Shown here: piece after piece, positions 26,115 through 33,534 of the stretch
How the letters are laid out: every line of letters starts with the position of its first letter
Numbering within the stretch: the stretch's first letter is position 1
Source of the DNA: CAWVWD01 sp045106825
GTDB lineage: Bacteria; Bacteroidota; Bacteroidia; Chitinophagales; Saprospiraceae
Length of the DNA: 64,000 nucleotides
NCBI GenBank assembly: GCA_045106825.1
Contig: JBGCFH010000071.1
Location: 4,356 to 68,355 of the forward strand
Direction: 5' to 3'
The notes under the pieces: generated by a model
What the model was told of the DNA's origin: nothing
What the model saw: only the letters and a program-made list of their open reading frames with translations
Databases searched by the model: none
Made by a program: the position numbers and the translations under genes

Positions 26115-27263
26115 ATGAAAATTATTCACCTTGTACTTGGTAAAGCGAATCCCGAAAGAATGAACGGCGTTAATAAAGTCGCTCATAACTTAGTGACGAC
26201 ACAGACAAACTTAGGTTATGATGTGACGCTTTGGGGAATTACGGAAAATTTGGTACACAATTATCCGCCTCGCAATTATAAAACAGTGCTTTTTCAAGCG
26301 ATTGATAGTCGATTGAAGGTACATCATTCGATAGAAGAAGCTATCAAAGCATTACCGAAAGATACTGTTTTTCATATTCATGGCTCATTTATAAAAGAGT
26401 TTTACGTTATTTCAAAACTATTAAAAAAAGCCAATATTCCTTACGTTTATACTTCGCATGGTTCGCTCGGTCCAGCTGCGATGCAACAAAATGCTTTAGT
26501 GAAAAAATACTATTTTATCTTTCTTGAACGAATGATTCTTAGAAATGCTAAAGCGGTACATTTGTTAGGAAATACAGAAGTGAAAAATGTCAAACGGCTA
26601 ATGCCAAAAGCCAGTAATACGATAAAAATACCAAATGGACAAAATCTTTCAGAAATTCCTCATATTCAAGTAGATAAGACAAATCGTATAATGCCAATTT
26701 TTGGTTTCTTAGGACGTTTGGACAAAAATCATAAAGGCTTAGATTTGTTGTTAGATGGTTTTGCTATTTATATAAAAAATGGTGGAACAGGAACGATAGA
26801 ATTTGTTGGAAATGGTCCCGATATGGATTTTTTGAAATCAAAAGGTGAAACCTTAGGAATTGCAGATAAACTCATATTTCATGGTGCAAAATATGGTGAT
26901 GAGAAGTTCGATTATTTAGCTCATTTTGATGTGTTTTTACATACTTCTCGAATGGAAGGTTTTCCGACAGCGGTTTTAGAAGCGGCTGCGATGTCGCTGC
27001 CATGTTTGTGTAGTGAAGAGACTAATGCCAATGATTATTTGCGTCAATGGAATGCAGGTTATCCTTATAAAGAAAATACACCAAAAGAAATCGCTCGTCA
27101 ATTACAATTGGCAGAAGCTGATTTTTATAATAAAACACTACAAGCAAAGGGACAAAATGCTCGAAAAATGATTGAAACAGATTTTACTTGGGAAAAAATC
27201 ACGAGAGCATTGATTGAAGTTTATGAAGTCGATCCTGAACTTTTGTCAAACTTACCAATCTAA
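26115..27263 (+). CDS. Glycosyltransferase family 4 protein
   Basis: 382 residues. N-terminal GT-B domain MKIIHLVLGKANPERMNGVNKVAH with a Gly-rich loop; C-terminal domain begins PIFGFLGRLDKNHKGLDLLL, followed by EFVGNGPDMDFLKSKGE and the acceptor/donor-binding EX7E motif in MEGFPTAVLEAA (around residue 280). Retaining GT4 enzymes transfer a sugar from a nucleotide donor in the cytoplasm to glycan or lipid. No polysaccharide cluster surrounds it; the acceptor cannot be predicted. Family length is typical. Confidence 0.92.
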   Translation: MKIIHLVLGKANPERMNGVNKVAHNLVTTQTNLGYDVTLWGITENLVHNYPPRNYKTVLFQAIDSRLKVHHSIEEAIKALPKDTVFHIHGSFIKEFYVISKLLKKANIPYVYTSHGSLGPAAMQQNALVKKYYFIFLERMILRNAKAVHLLGNTEVKNVKRLMPKASNTIKIPNGQNLSEIPHIQVDKTNRIMPIFGFLGRLDKNHKGLDLLLDGFAIYIKNGGTGTIEFVGNGPDMDFLKSKGETLGIADKLIFHGAKYGDEKFDYLAHFDVFLHTSRMEGFPTAVLEAAAMSLPCLCSEETNANDYLRQWNAGYPYKENTPKEIARQLQLAEADFYNKTLQAKGQNARKMIETDFTWEKITRALIEVYEVDPELLSNLPI

Positions 27264-27504
27264 TTGGATTATTGAATCGTTTTTGATGTTTTTTATGTGA
27301 AATTCGTACGATTATAATTTATGTCAAATAGAATTGAAAATTCCCGAAAATCCCTTAAACCAAATCACCGATTTATACATTTTAACTCGTATTATTGCGA
27401 TGATTTTTCAGAACGATTAAACGGTTGAATTATTAAACTGTTATTGAGAAATGTTTTGAAAGAATATTTTGAAAGAACAGTTAACGATACAGAACTAAAA
27501 AACT

Positions 27505-28626
27505 ATGAGTGCAAATTTTCACAATCTAAAAGTAAAAGCGGTAAAGCAAGAAACGAAAGATGCAATTTCGATAACGTTTGATATTCCGAGTGAGAAAGCA
27601 GCTATTTTTAAATATAAGCAAGGTCAATATATTACATTACGATTTTATTTGGATGATAGAGAGGTTCGTAGAGCATATTCAATGTCGTCAAGTCCATTAG
27701 ATAATCGCTTGACGGTTACGGTGAAGCGTATTGAGGGCGGTTTGGTTTCAAATTGGATAAATGATCGAGTGAAAATCGGAAGTGAAGTCGAAGTGATGTC
27801 GCCGCAAGGTCGTTTTTATACAACTTTGAAACATGAAAATCGTAAAACGTATTATTTGTTTGGTGGCGGAAGTGGTATTACACCATTGATGTCTATTGCA
27901 AAAACAGCTTTGGAGAAAGAACCTCAAAGTACAATCTTCTTGTTTTATGGAAATAATGATGAGGAAAGTATTATTTTTAAAGATGAATTAGCAGCATTAG
28001 AAAAACGCTACGAAGGACAATTTTTTGTAACACATATTTTGCAAAGTCCAGTTAAACATAAGCAAGGAAGTGGTCTGTCAAGTTTGTTTAAAAAGTCAGT
28101 GATGACTTGGAAAGGAAAAATTGGCGTTCCTGACCAAAAACAAACGGGTTTGTTTCTGGATGAAAATCCACCTCGAAATAAGGCAGTGGAATATTTCATT
28201 TGTGGGCCAGCTCCGATGATGGATTCCGTAGAAGCCGTTTTATTAGAACGTAGTGTCGATAAAAAAAATCTACATTTAGAACGTTTCTCCTCTTTGAAAT
28301 CTCCAGCAGACGAAGCAACAACAACAGAAAGCACCACAACTAATTCGGGTGACAGTCAACTTATTGTGCATTTAGATGGAAAACGTATCGAAACAACGAT
28401 TACCGCAAAACAGACTATTTTAGATGCGTTATTAAAAATAAAAGAAGAACCACCATATTCTTGTACAAGCGGTGCATGTTCGACTTGTATGGGCAAAACG
28501 CTGAAAGGTAAAGTCGAAATGGATGTTTGCTTTGCATTAGATGATGATGAAGTAGAAGAAGGTTATATCTTGACGTGTCAAGCAAGAGCAAAATCAGCAG
28601 AAGTCGAGGTGACTTTTGATGTTTAA
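27505..28626 (+). CDS. PaaE-type flavodoxin/ferredoxin reductase with C-terminal 2Fe-2S domain
   Basis: 373 residues in the order FAD domain, NAD(P) domain, plant-type ferredoxin. FAD motif RRAYSMSSSP (~55), NAD(P) motif GGGSGITPLMSIAKTAL (~119) and FICGPAPMMDSVEAVL (~232). The iron-sulfur cluster ligands are C320, C325 and C328 (CTSGACSTC) and C358 in LTCQAR. This arrangement matches the oxygenase reductase PaaE and related reductases, which pass electrons from NAD(P)H to an oxygenase. No phenylacetate or oxygenase gene is nearby, so its partner is unknown. The insertion around 188-210 is in line with the family. Single gene, ending at a bidirectional terminator. Confidence 0.92.
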   Translation: MSANFHNLKVKAVKQETKDAISITFDIPSEKAAIFKYKQGQYITLRFYLDDREVRRAYSMSSSPLDNRLTVTVKRIEGGLVSNWINDRVKIGSEVEVMSPQGRFYTTLKHENRKTYYLFGGGSGITPLMSIAKTALEKEPQSTIFLFYGNNDEESIIFKDELAALEKRYEGQFFVTHILQSPVKHKQGSGLSSLFKKSVMTWKGKIGVPDQKQTGLFLDENPPRNKAVEYFICGPAPMMDSVEAVLLERSVDKKNLHLERFSSLKSPADEATTTESTTTNSGDSQLIVHLDGKRIETTITAKQTILDALLKIKEEPPYSCTSGACSTCMGKTLKGKVEMDVCFALDDDEVEEGYILTCQARAKSAEVEVTFDV

Positions 28627-28630
28627 ATAT

Positions 28631-28690
28631 TATTGGTTGACGATTTTATAAATATTTTGAATCAATTATCTATGAAATCGTCAACCAATA
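28631..28690. terminator. Bidirectional terminator with long loop
   Basis: Perfect 16-bp stem TATTGGTTGACGATTT / AAATCGTCAACCAATA, loop 28 nt, between two convergent genes. Confidence 0.7.
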
Positions 28691-28692
28691 TT

Positions 28693-29331
28693 CTACTCTG
28701 ATTTCCAACCAAAACCAACTTTAAAAAATAAATGTCCCATTGGAATAAATTGTCCAGTAGGAAATAGATTGAAGATAAAATTAGAATTTTCCGTAAATGT
28801 TGATTCGTTCATTCCATCAGGAATATTGTAAACAGAATAATCCACATATTGACCACCTACACGACCACCAAACTCCAAGGATATTTTTTCATATTGTCGC
28901 AATAAACCTCTCGTATAGTAAACTCCGATGGTTGAAAATGAAGTTGTTAATTCTAACAGACCATTTTCAATATGAAGTTCTACATTTTGTGAATATTGTT
29001 TTTGAAATCTTAATCCAACACCTTGAAACTTATTTGGCCCAAAATCTATAGATTTGCGATACCAACGATATTCTACTAATGTTGAATGTGTGAATAAGGG
29101 AGCATTCGTAACGATAGAACTACTTCGAAGATAAATACCTCCTAATTCATATTGTAAGGCTTGTCTTTCGCCAATATTATGCTCAAAAGAAAATTGAATA
29201 CTTGGAAAAAATGGATTCATTAAATTTGTTGGTGAATATTTGATAATTCGATAATTTTGAATTTCATCGGACTCTTGTGCATTCATGACAAAAGAAAATA
29301 GAAGAAGTAAAAATATTAGTTGAGTTTTCAT
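28693..29331 (-). CDS. Outer-membrane beta-barrel-like hypothetical protein
   Basis: 212 residues with signal peptide MKTQLIFLLLLFSFVMNAQ. The mature protein is a series of alternating strands ending in aromatic residues (ALQYELGGIYLRSS, STLVEYRWYRKS, SFSTIGVYYTRGLL, LFFKVGFGWKSE), the pattern of an 8-stranded barrel (DUF3575-like size). The C-terminal aromatic-containing strand fits outer-membrane insertion. It is 29 bases downstream of the lipoprotein gene at 29361 on the same strand, so they may be co-transcribed. Function unknown. Confidence 0.7.
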   Translation of the reverse strand: MKTQLIFLLLLFSFVMNAQESDEIQNYRIIKYSPTNLMNPFFPSIQFSFEHNIGERQALQYELGGIYLRSSSIVTNAPLFTHSTLVEYRWYRKSIDFGPNKFQGVGLRFQKQYSQNVELHIENGLLELTTSFSTIGVYYTRGLLRQYEKISLEFGGRVGGQYVDYSVYNIPDGMNESTFTENSNFIFNLFPTGQFIPMGHLFFKVGFGWKSE

Positions 29332-29360
29332 CGTAAAGAATTTTTTTTAATAAAAAAGGA

Positions 29361-30485
29361 TTAATCTTGTTCGATTTTAGTAATAAAATAAGCATCTCGA
29401 TTATAGGTTTGTGATAATAAGATATAATTTCCATCAGTTAATTGGCAGGTAGAAATACCATATCTTGGAAGTATTTCACCAAAATCACTAATTTCACTAA
29501 AACGAAGCTGCCAAATTCGATGACCATTATCGTCTAACTTTGCAAAACAATAGTTATCATGATTTCCTTGATTCAATAATAACCAATGATTATCTTTTAT
29601 CGGAGTCATAGAATGGAAATTGGAACTTCTTAAATCATTACGATATTGAATTTCATTCGCTTCATTAAGAATAATCACATCTGAATTATAATCTGAATTT
29701 ATCAAAAGTATGAAATCACCGTTTGAACGTTCCTGAATACTACTAAAATGTTCGTATTTATCTCTATCATCAATTATTATATCTTTATCCTCAAATATTT
29801 CTTCTTTAAGAATACTACCATTATTATTATCAATCTGTGCGAACCAAGGTTTAGTTGTATATGTACTATTTCTATTTGCTCCACCAACAGCAAATAAATT
29901 ACCAGCACTATTGATTTTCATCGAATGAATTTCTATGGACTTTTGACTAATAAATTGCTTTTCCCATGCTAAATTACCATTGAGGTTGACTTTGTATAAA
30001 CGACTGCGTGCGTTTTCGTTTTGTCCAATCCTAAAAGCCAAATAATAACCATCATTTCCTATCGCGATAGCTTTTATAAAAGGAGGTTGACTTGCTTCAA
30101 AATCAAATTGAGTTTCCCAAATAACATCCCAGTCCGCATTGGTTTTTGCTATCCAAATTTGGTCTTCTGTATTGCCACACAGCAAATATTCCTCATTATT
30201 GATTTTTTGAATTGCCTTAATGGGTTGTGTATAGCTTTTTTGCCAAAGCGAGTCACCTTCGGCTGAATATTTTCTAAGTTCCTCATTGAGTGCGACTACA
30301 AAACCATTGTCGGGTGTATTTTGTAAAGCGTAAGAATTTTGTTCAATATTATTAAATTGTTGGTCATCATTGCCTCGATAAAGTTCTTTCTCCCAAATGG
30401 TATTTGGTGGTAAAACATTCAGTTCGTCTTTTGAGCAAGAAAATAAGATGACAAATAGTAAAGTGTACGTAATGATTTTTTTCAT
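29361..30485 (-). CDS. Lipoprotein with beta-propeller-like repeats
   Basis: 374 residues. MKKIITYTLLFVILFSCSKD is a lipobox-containing signal (FSC-S), so lipid-modified Cys at residue 17 is predicted. The body carries repeated units built on W and Gly/Asp patterns (WEKELYRGNDD, LWQKSYTQPIKAIQKINNEE, WDVIWETQFDF, LAWEKQFISQKSIEIHSM, HRIWQLRFSEIS), typical of 6- to 7-bladed propellers with a PQQ-like or T9SS-linked function in Bacteroidota. No enzyme motif. It is co-oriented with the OMP at 28693; a surface-exposed or periplasmic binding role is likely. Confidence 0.78.
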   Translation of the reverse strand: MKKIITYTLLFVILFSCSKDELNVLPPNTIWEKELYRGNDDQQFNNIEQNSYALQNTPDNGFVVALNEELRKYSAEGDSLWQKSYTQPIKAIQKINNEEYLLCGNTEDQIWIAKTNADWDVIWETQFDFEASQPPFIKAIAIGNDGYYLAFRIGQNENARSRLYKVNLNGNLAWEKQFISQKSIEIHSMKINSAGNLFAVGGANRNSTYTTKPWFAQIDNNNGSILKEEIFEDKDIIIDDRDKYEHFSSIQERSNGDFILLINSDYNSDVIILNEANEIQYRNDLRSSNFHSMTPIKDNHWLLLNQGNHDNYCFAKLDDNGHRIWQLRFSEISDFGEILPRYGISTCQLTDGNYILLSQTYNRDAYFITKIEQD

Positions 30486-30780
30486 AATGGTTTAATTTGA
30501 ATTAAATGATATTGATAACAGAACGTTAACAATTGTTTTTTGCTTCTTCAAAATTAAGGTTCTTTGAAAAAAAACGAGAAACCAGTGCAAACTGTAATAA
30601 ACCTAAATATACGAATTATTTGAAGTCATTTTTTATGTTGATGTTGCCTGCCACGAGTACTCAAGGGATTTTTGAAAGAACCAAATTAAAAAAAATACCC
30701 AACCAAAAAGAAAGTCCTTATCGTTGTTCTATCAATCAAATCAGAATAATTATTAAAAACTTATTTAAAAAATGAAAATC
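30486..30780. other. Noncoding region upstream of the VWA gene
   Basis: About 295 bases. An 80-residue plus-strand ORF here (30533-30775) has no start context, high Lys/Asn content and no family match I recognise, so it is not annotated. Confidence 0.4.
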
Positions 30781-32676
30781 ATGAAAAAAATCTATTTTGT
30801 AATAGCGATAATGTTATTTACCTCGATAAGTCTGTTTAGTCAACGTACAATTACAGGAACAATAACCGATGAATCTGGCGAGGCTTTAATCAGTGCAAGT
30901 GTTACGGTAAAAGGTACAACGATTGGCGTAACGACTAATCTTGATGGAGAGTATTCTATTCAAATCCCAGAAATGGACAAACCCGTTTTAATATTTTCTT
31001 ACATTGGTTTTGAAAATCAAGAAATAGAAGTTGGTACATCAAATGTCGTTGATGTTGTGTTGTCAGAAGGCATGCAATTAGATGAAGTTGTCGTTGTTGG
31101 TTATGGTACAAAAAGGCTTCGAGGTCGAGTTTCAGGATTAGCAAAGAGAAAAAAGAAAAACAAAAATTCTACATCATCAATTCCACCAACTTCGCCAAAA
31201 CCATCAGCTCCACAAACTCCGTCAAAGCCATTAAGTACACCCGAACCACATGCGGAATCTTACGCTCGAATCAATGAAAATGCGTTTAAAACAGTAAAAC
31301 GAGAACCATTATCTACATTTTCTATTGATGTGGATAAAGCGTCATATAGTAATGTTCGTCGTTTTATTGATAATGGACAACAGCCACCAAAAGATGCTGT
31401 TCGTGTGGAGGAAATGATTAATTATTTCAATTATGATTATGAAGCACCGACAGGCGAACATCCGATTGTAGTACATACAGAGTTAGGTGTTTGTCCGTGG
31501 AATAAAAATCATGAATTGATGAAAGTTGGTTTAAAAGCTAAAGAGATTCCGAAGGATAATTTGCCACCAAGTAATTTGGTTTTTCTATTAGATGTTTCGG
31601 GTTCGATGATTGATGATATTGAATTAGTAAAATCAGCTATGAAAGTATTGGTAAAACAATTACGAGAAGAAGATAAAGTGTCGATTGTCGTTTATGCTGG
31701 TGCAGCAGGTTTGGTTTTAGCACCAACTGATGGTAGTAACAAAGATAAAATTATGAATGCTTTAGATGGATTACGTGCTGGCGGTTCGACTGCTGGAGGT
31801 GCTGGAATCCGATTGGCATATAAAACAGCTAAAGAACAATTTATCGAAGGTGGAAACAATCGAATCATTTTAGCAACGGACGGTGATTTTAATATTGGAA
31901 TGTCGAGTGATAGAGCAATGGAAGATTTGATTGTAGAAAAACGTAAATCAGGTATTTATTTGACTTGTTTAGGTTTTGGGATGGGAAATTATCAAGATGC
32001 AAAAATGGAAATCTTGGCAGATAAAGGCAACGGAAATTATGCTTATATCGACTCAAAAGACGAAGCGATTAAAGTCTTTCAAAATGAATTTAGTGGAACA
32101 ATGTTTACGGTTGCAAAAGATGTAAAATTCCAGTTAGAGTTTAACCCAGCCGTTGTTGCTGGTTATCGTTTGATTGGTTATGAAAATCGTTTATTGGAAG
32201 AAGAAGATTTTGATGATGATACTAAAGATGCTGGCGAAATTGGAATTGGTCACACGGTAACTGCTTTGTATGAAATCATTCCGACAGGTGTAGAAAGTGA
32301 GTTTTTACCTGAAGAACAAAAGCTAAAATATCAAAAAAATGGAACAGGATTCGACCGAAAAAAGAGCGAAATATTAACTGTAAAATTACGCTATAAACCA
32401 ACTGACGCAACGGAAAGCATCAAATTAGAATATCCCATAAAATATAATTTAGAAGAAACAAATAGTAATGATTTTTATTTTGCTTCATCAGTCGCTTTAT
32501 TCGGCATGACATTACGTAAGTCTGAATTTATCAAAGACGGAAATGATGAAATGATTGTCAATTTAGCAACAAAAGGACAAGGCAATGATAAAAATGGCTA
32601 TCGTAAAGAATTTATTGAAATAGTTAAAAAGGCAAATGGAAAAAATTTGGCAATATTGGATGCTGGAGAGGATTAA
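30781..32676 (+). CDS. VWA protein with SusC-like N-terminal domain
   Basis: 631 residues from the ATG at 30781 (MKKIYFVIAIMLFTSISLFS, signal peptide ending FSQ). Residues ~20-105 form a CarboxypepD_reg-like beta-sandwich (TITGTITDESGEALISASVTV) followed by LDEVVVVGYGTKR, the TonB-box/plug entry motif of SusC-type transporters. No plug or barrel follows. A Lys/Ser/Pro linker leads to a YfbK-like N-terminal block (YARINENAFKTVKREPLSTF) and a VWA domain with the MIDAS motif DVSGSM and later T and D positions, plus a C-terminal DUF3520-like segment. VWA domains bind ligands via a metal ion. The protein is likely periplasmic or surface-facing; the TonB-like motif suggests contact with the energy-transducing system. 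Confidence 0.88.
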   Translation: MKKIYFVIAIMLFTSISLFSQRTITGTITDESGEALISASVTVKGTTIGVTTNLDGEYSIQIPEMDKPVLIFSYIGFENQEIEVGTSNVVDVVLSEGMQLDEVVVVGYGTKRLRGRVSGLAKRKKKNKNSTSSIPPTSPKPSAPQTPSKPLSTPEPHAESYARINENAFKTVKREPLSTFSIDVDKASYSNVRRFIDNGQQPPKDAVRVEEMINYFNYDYEAPTGEHPIVVHTELGVCPWNKNHELMKVGLKAKEIPKDNLPPSNLVFLLDVSGSMIDDIELVKSAMKVLVKQLREEDKVSIVVYAGAAGLVLAPTDGSNKDKIMNALDGLRAGGSTAGGAGIRLAYKTAKEQFIEGGNNRIILATDGDFNIGMSSDRAMEDLIVEKRKSGIYLTCLGFGMGNYQDAKMEILADKGNGNYAYIDSKDEAIKVFQNEFSGTMFTVAKDVKFQLEFNPAVVAGYRLIGYENRLLEEEDFDDDTKDAGEIGIGHTVTALYEIIPTGVESEFLPEEQKLKYQKNGTGFDRKKSEILTVKLRYKPTDATESIKLEYPIKYNLEETNSNDFYFASSVALFGMTLRKSEFIKDGNDEMIVNLATKGQGNDKNGYRKEFIEIVKKANGKNLAILDAGED

Positions 32677-32717
32677 TTTACCTTTCAACGAAACATAAAT
32701 AAAGATTAAGAAACCTG

Positions 32718-32749
32718 AAAAGTCATTACAACCATCGTAATGACTTTTT
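32718..32749 (+). terminator. Terminator after the VWA gene
   Basis: 12-bp stem AAAAGTCATTAC / GTAATGACTTTT, 7-nt loop, T-run. 42 bases after the stop codon. Confidence 0.8.
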
Positions 32750-32867
32750 GGATTTTAGATACTTCTACTTGATTCTTTGTATGTTTCTAAATTGCCAATT
32801 AGTAGATGGTTTTCAAAATTAAACATATTGTAATTTTAAATATATAGATAAAAATATTATATTTGCA

Positions 32868-32875
32868 TGTATTGA
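32868..32875 (+). promoter_or_regulatory. Candidate -7 element before the helical protein gene
   Basis: TATATTTG, 13 bases before the ATG at 32889. Fits TAnnTTTG; would give a very short leader. Confidence 0.5.
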
Positions 32876-32888
32876 AAATTAACGATTT

Positions 32889-33365
32889 ATGGCAGAAATA
32901 GTAATAGAAAGTGTTTATAAAAATTTAGCGATTGAACCAGAAAAAGTTTATCCAGAGATGCTTGAAGCCATCGAAGAACATAGCTGGTCAAAATTCGGGA
33001 AAGCATTAGAATTATTAAATCCTTTAATCAAGTCAATTGATAAGACTTTGAATACTCGATTAGGATTGATACTTCAAACCGCTTACGAACAACATCATAT
33101 AAAAATCGCTGAACGGAATACTTATCGTCTTATTATTTGTAGTGCAAAACGTTTATTGATAACGATATTAACAAAGTCTGATATTGATAAAAAGGCATAC
33201 TGTAAACAAGCCTTCAAAGAACTACAAATACTAAAACAAGCAGAAACAAAATACGCTACGATAAACTTTGCAGAAGATTTCAGTAAAGCCTTGGATAGTT
33301 TAGAAAAACCAGAGGTGTTTAATAATATTATAGAAGATATTATTAAGCAATTAGAGAATTTATAA
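32889..33365 (+). CDS. Helical hypothetical protein, 158 aa
   Basis: Start MAEIVIESVYKNLAIEPEKV. Entirely helix-forming, without signal peptide, cysteines (two only) or a recognised motif. It resembles a small helical-bundle protein; some segments (KIAERNTYRLIICSAKRLLI, NLAIEPEKVYPEMLEAIEEH) are amphipathic. It is a lone plus-strand gene with a -7 element directly before it and shares a terminator with the convergent OmpA gene. Function unknown. Confidence 0.7.
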   Translation: MAEIVIESVYKNLAIEPEKVYPEMLEAIEEHSWSKFGKALELLNPLIKSIDKTLNTRLGLILQTAYEQHHIKIAERNTYRLIICSAKRLLITILTKSDIDKKAYCKQAFKELQILKQAETKYATINFAEDFSKALDSLEKPEVFNNIIEDIIKQLENL

Positions 33366-33482
33366 CAGTATAAATTAATAAAAAACAAAAATTAGGAAAA
33401 CAAAGTGTTGATAAGTTAATAAATCTGGCTTGTCAACAGATGTCACAGGTCGTTCAGTTCTACTGTTCGACCTTGTTTTCAA

Positions 33483-33511
33483 AAAAGCCCCGAAATAATT
33501 TCGAGGCTTTT
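33483..33511. terminator. Bidirectional terminator between convergent genes
   Basis: Stem AAAAGCCCCGAAAT / ATTTCGAGGCTTTT with one mismatch and a very short loop; it serves the helical protein gene and the OmpA gene. Confidence 0.75.
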
Positions 33512-33534
33512 GAGTTTAAGGTTTTTTTATCTAT

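Noticed and set aside
30533..30775. 80-aa plus-strand ORF
   Set aside because: No recognised start context or domain, directly before the VWA gene in AT-rich DNA.
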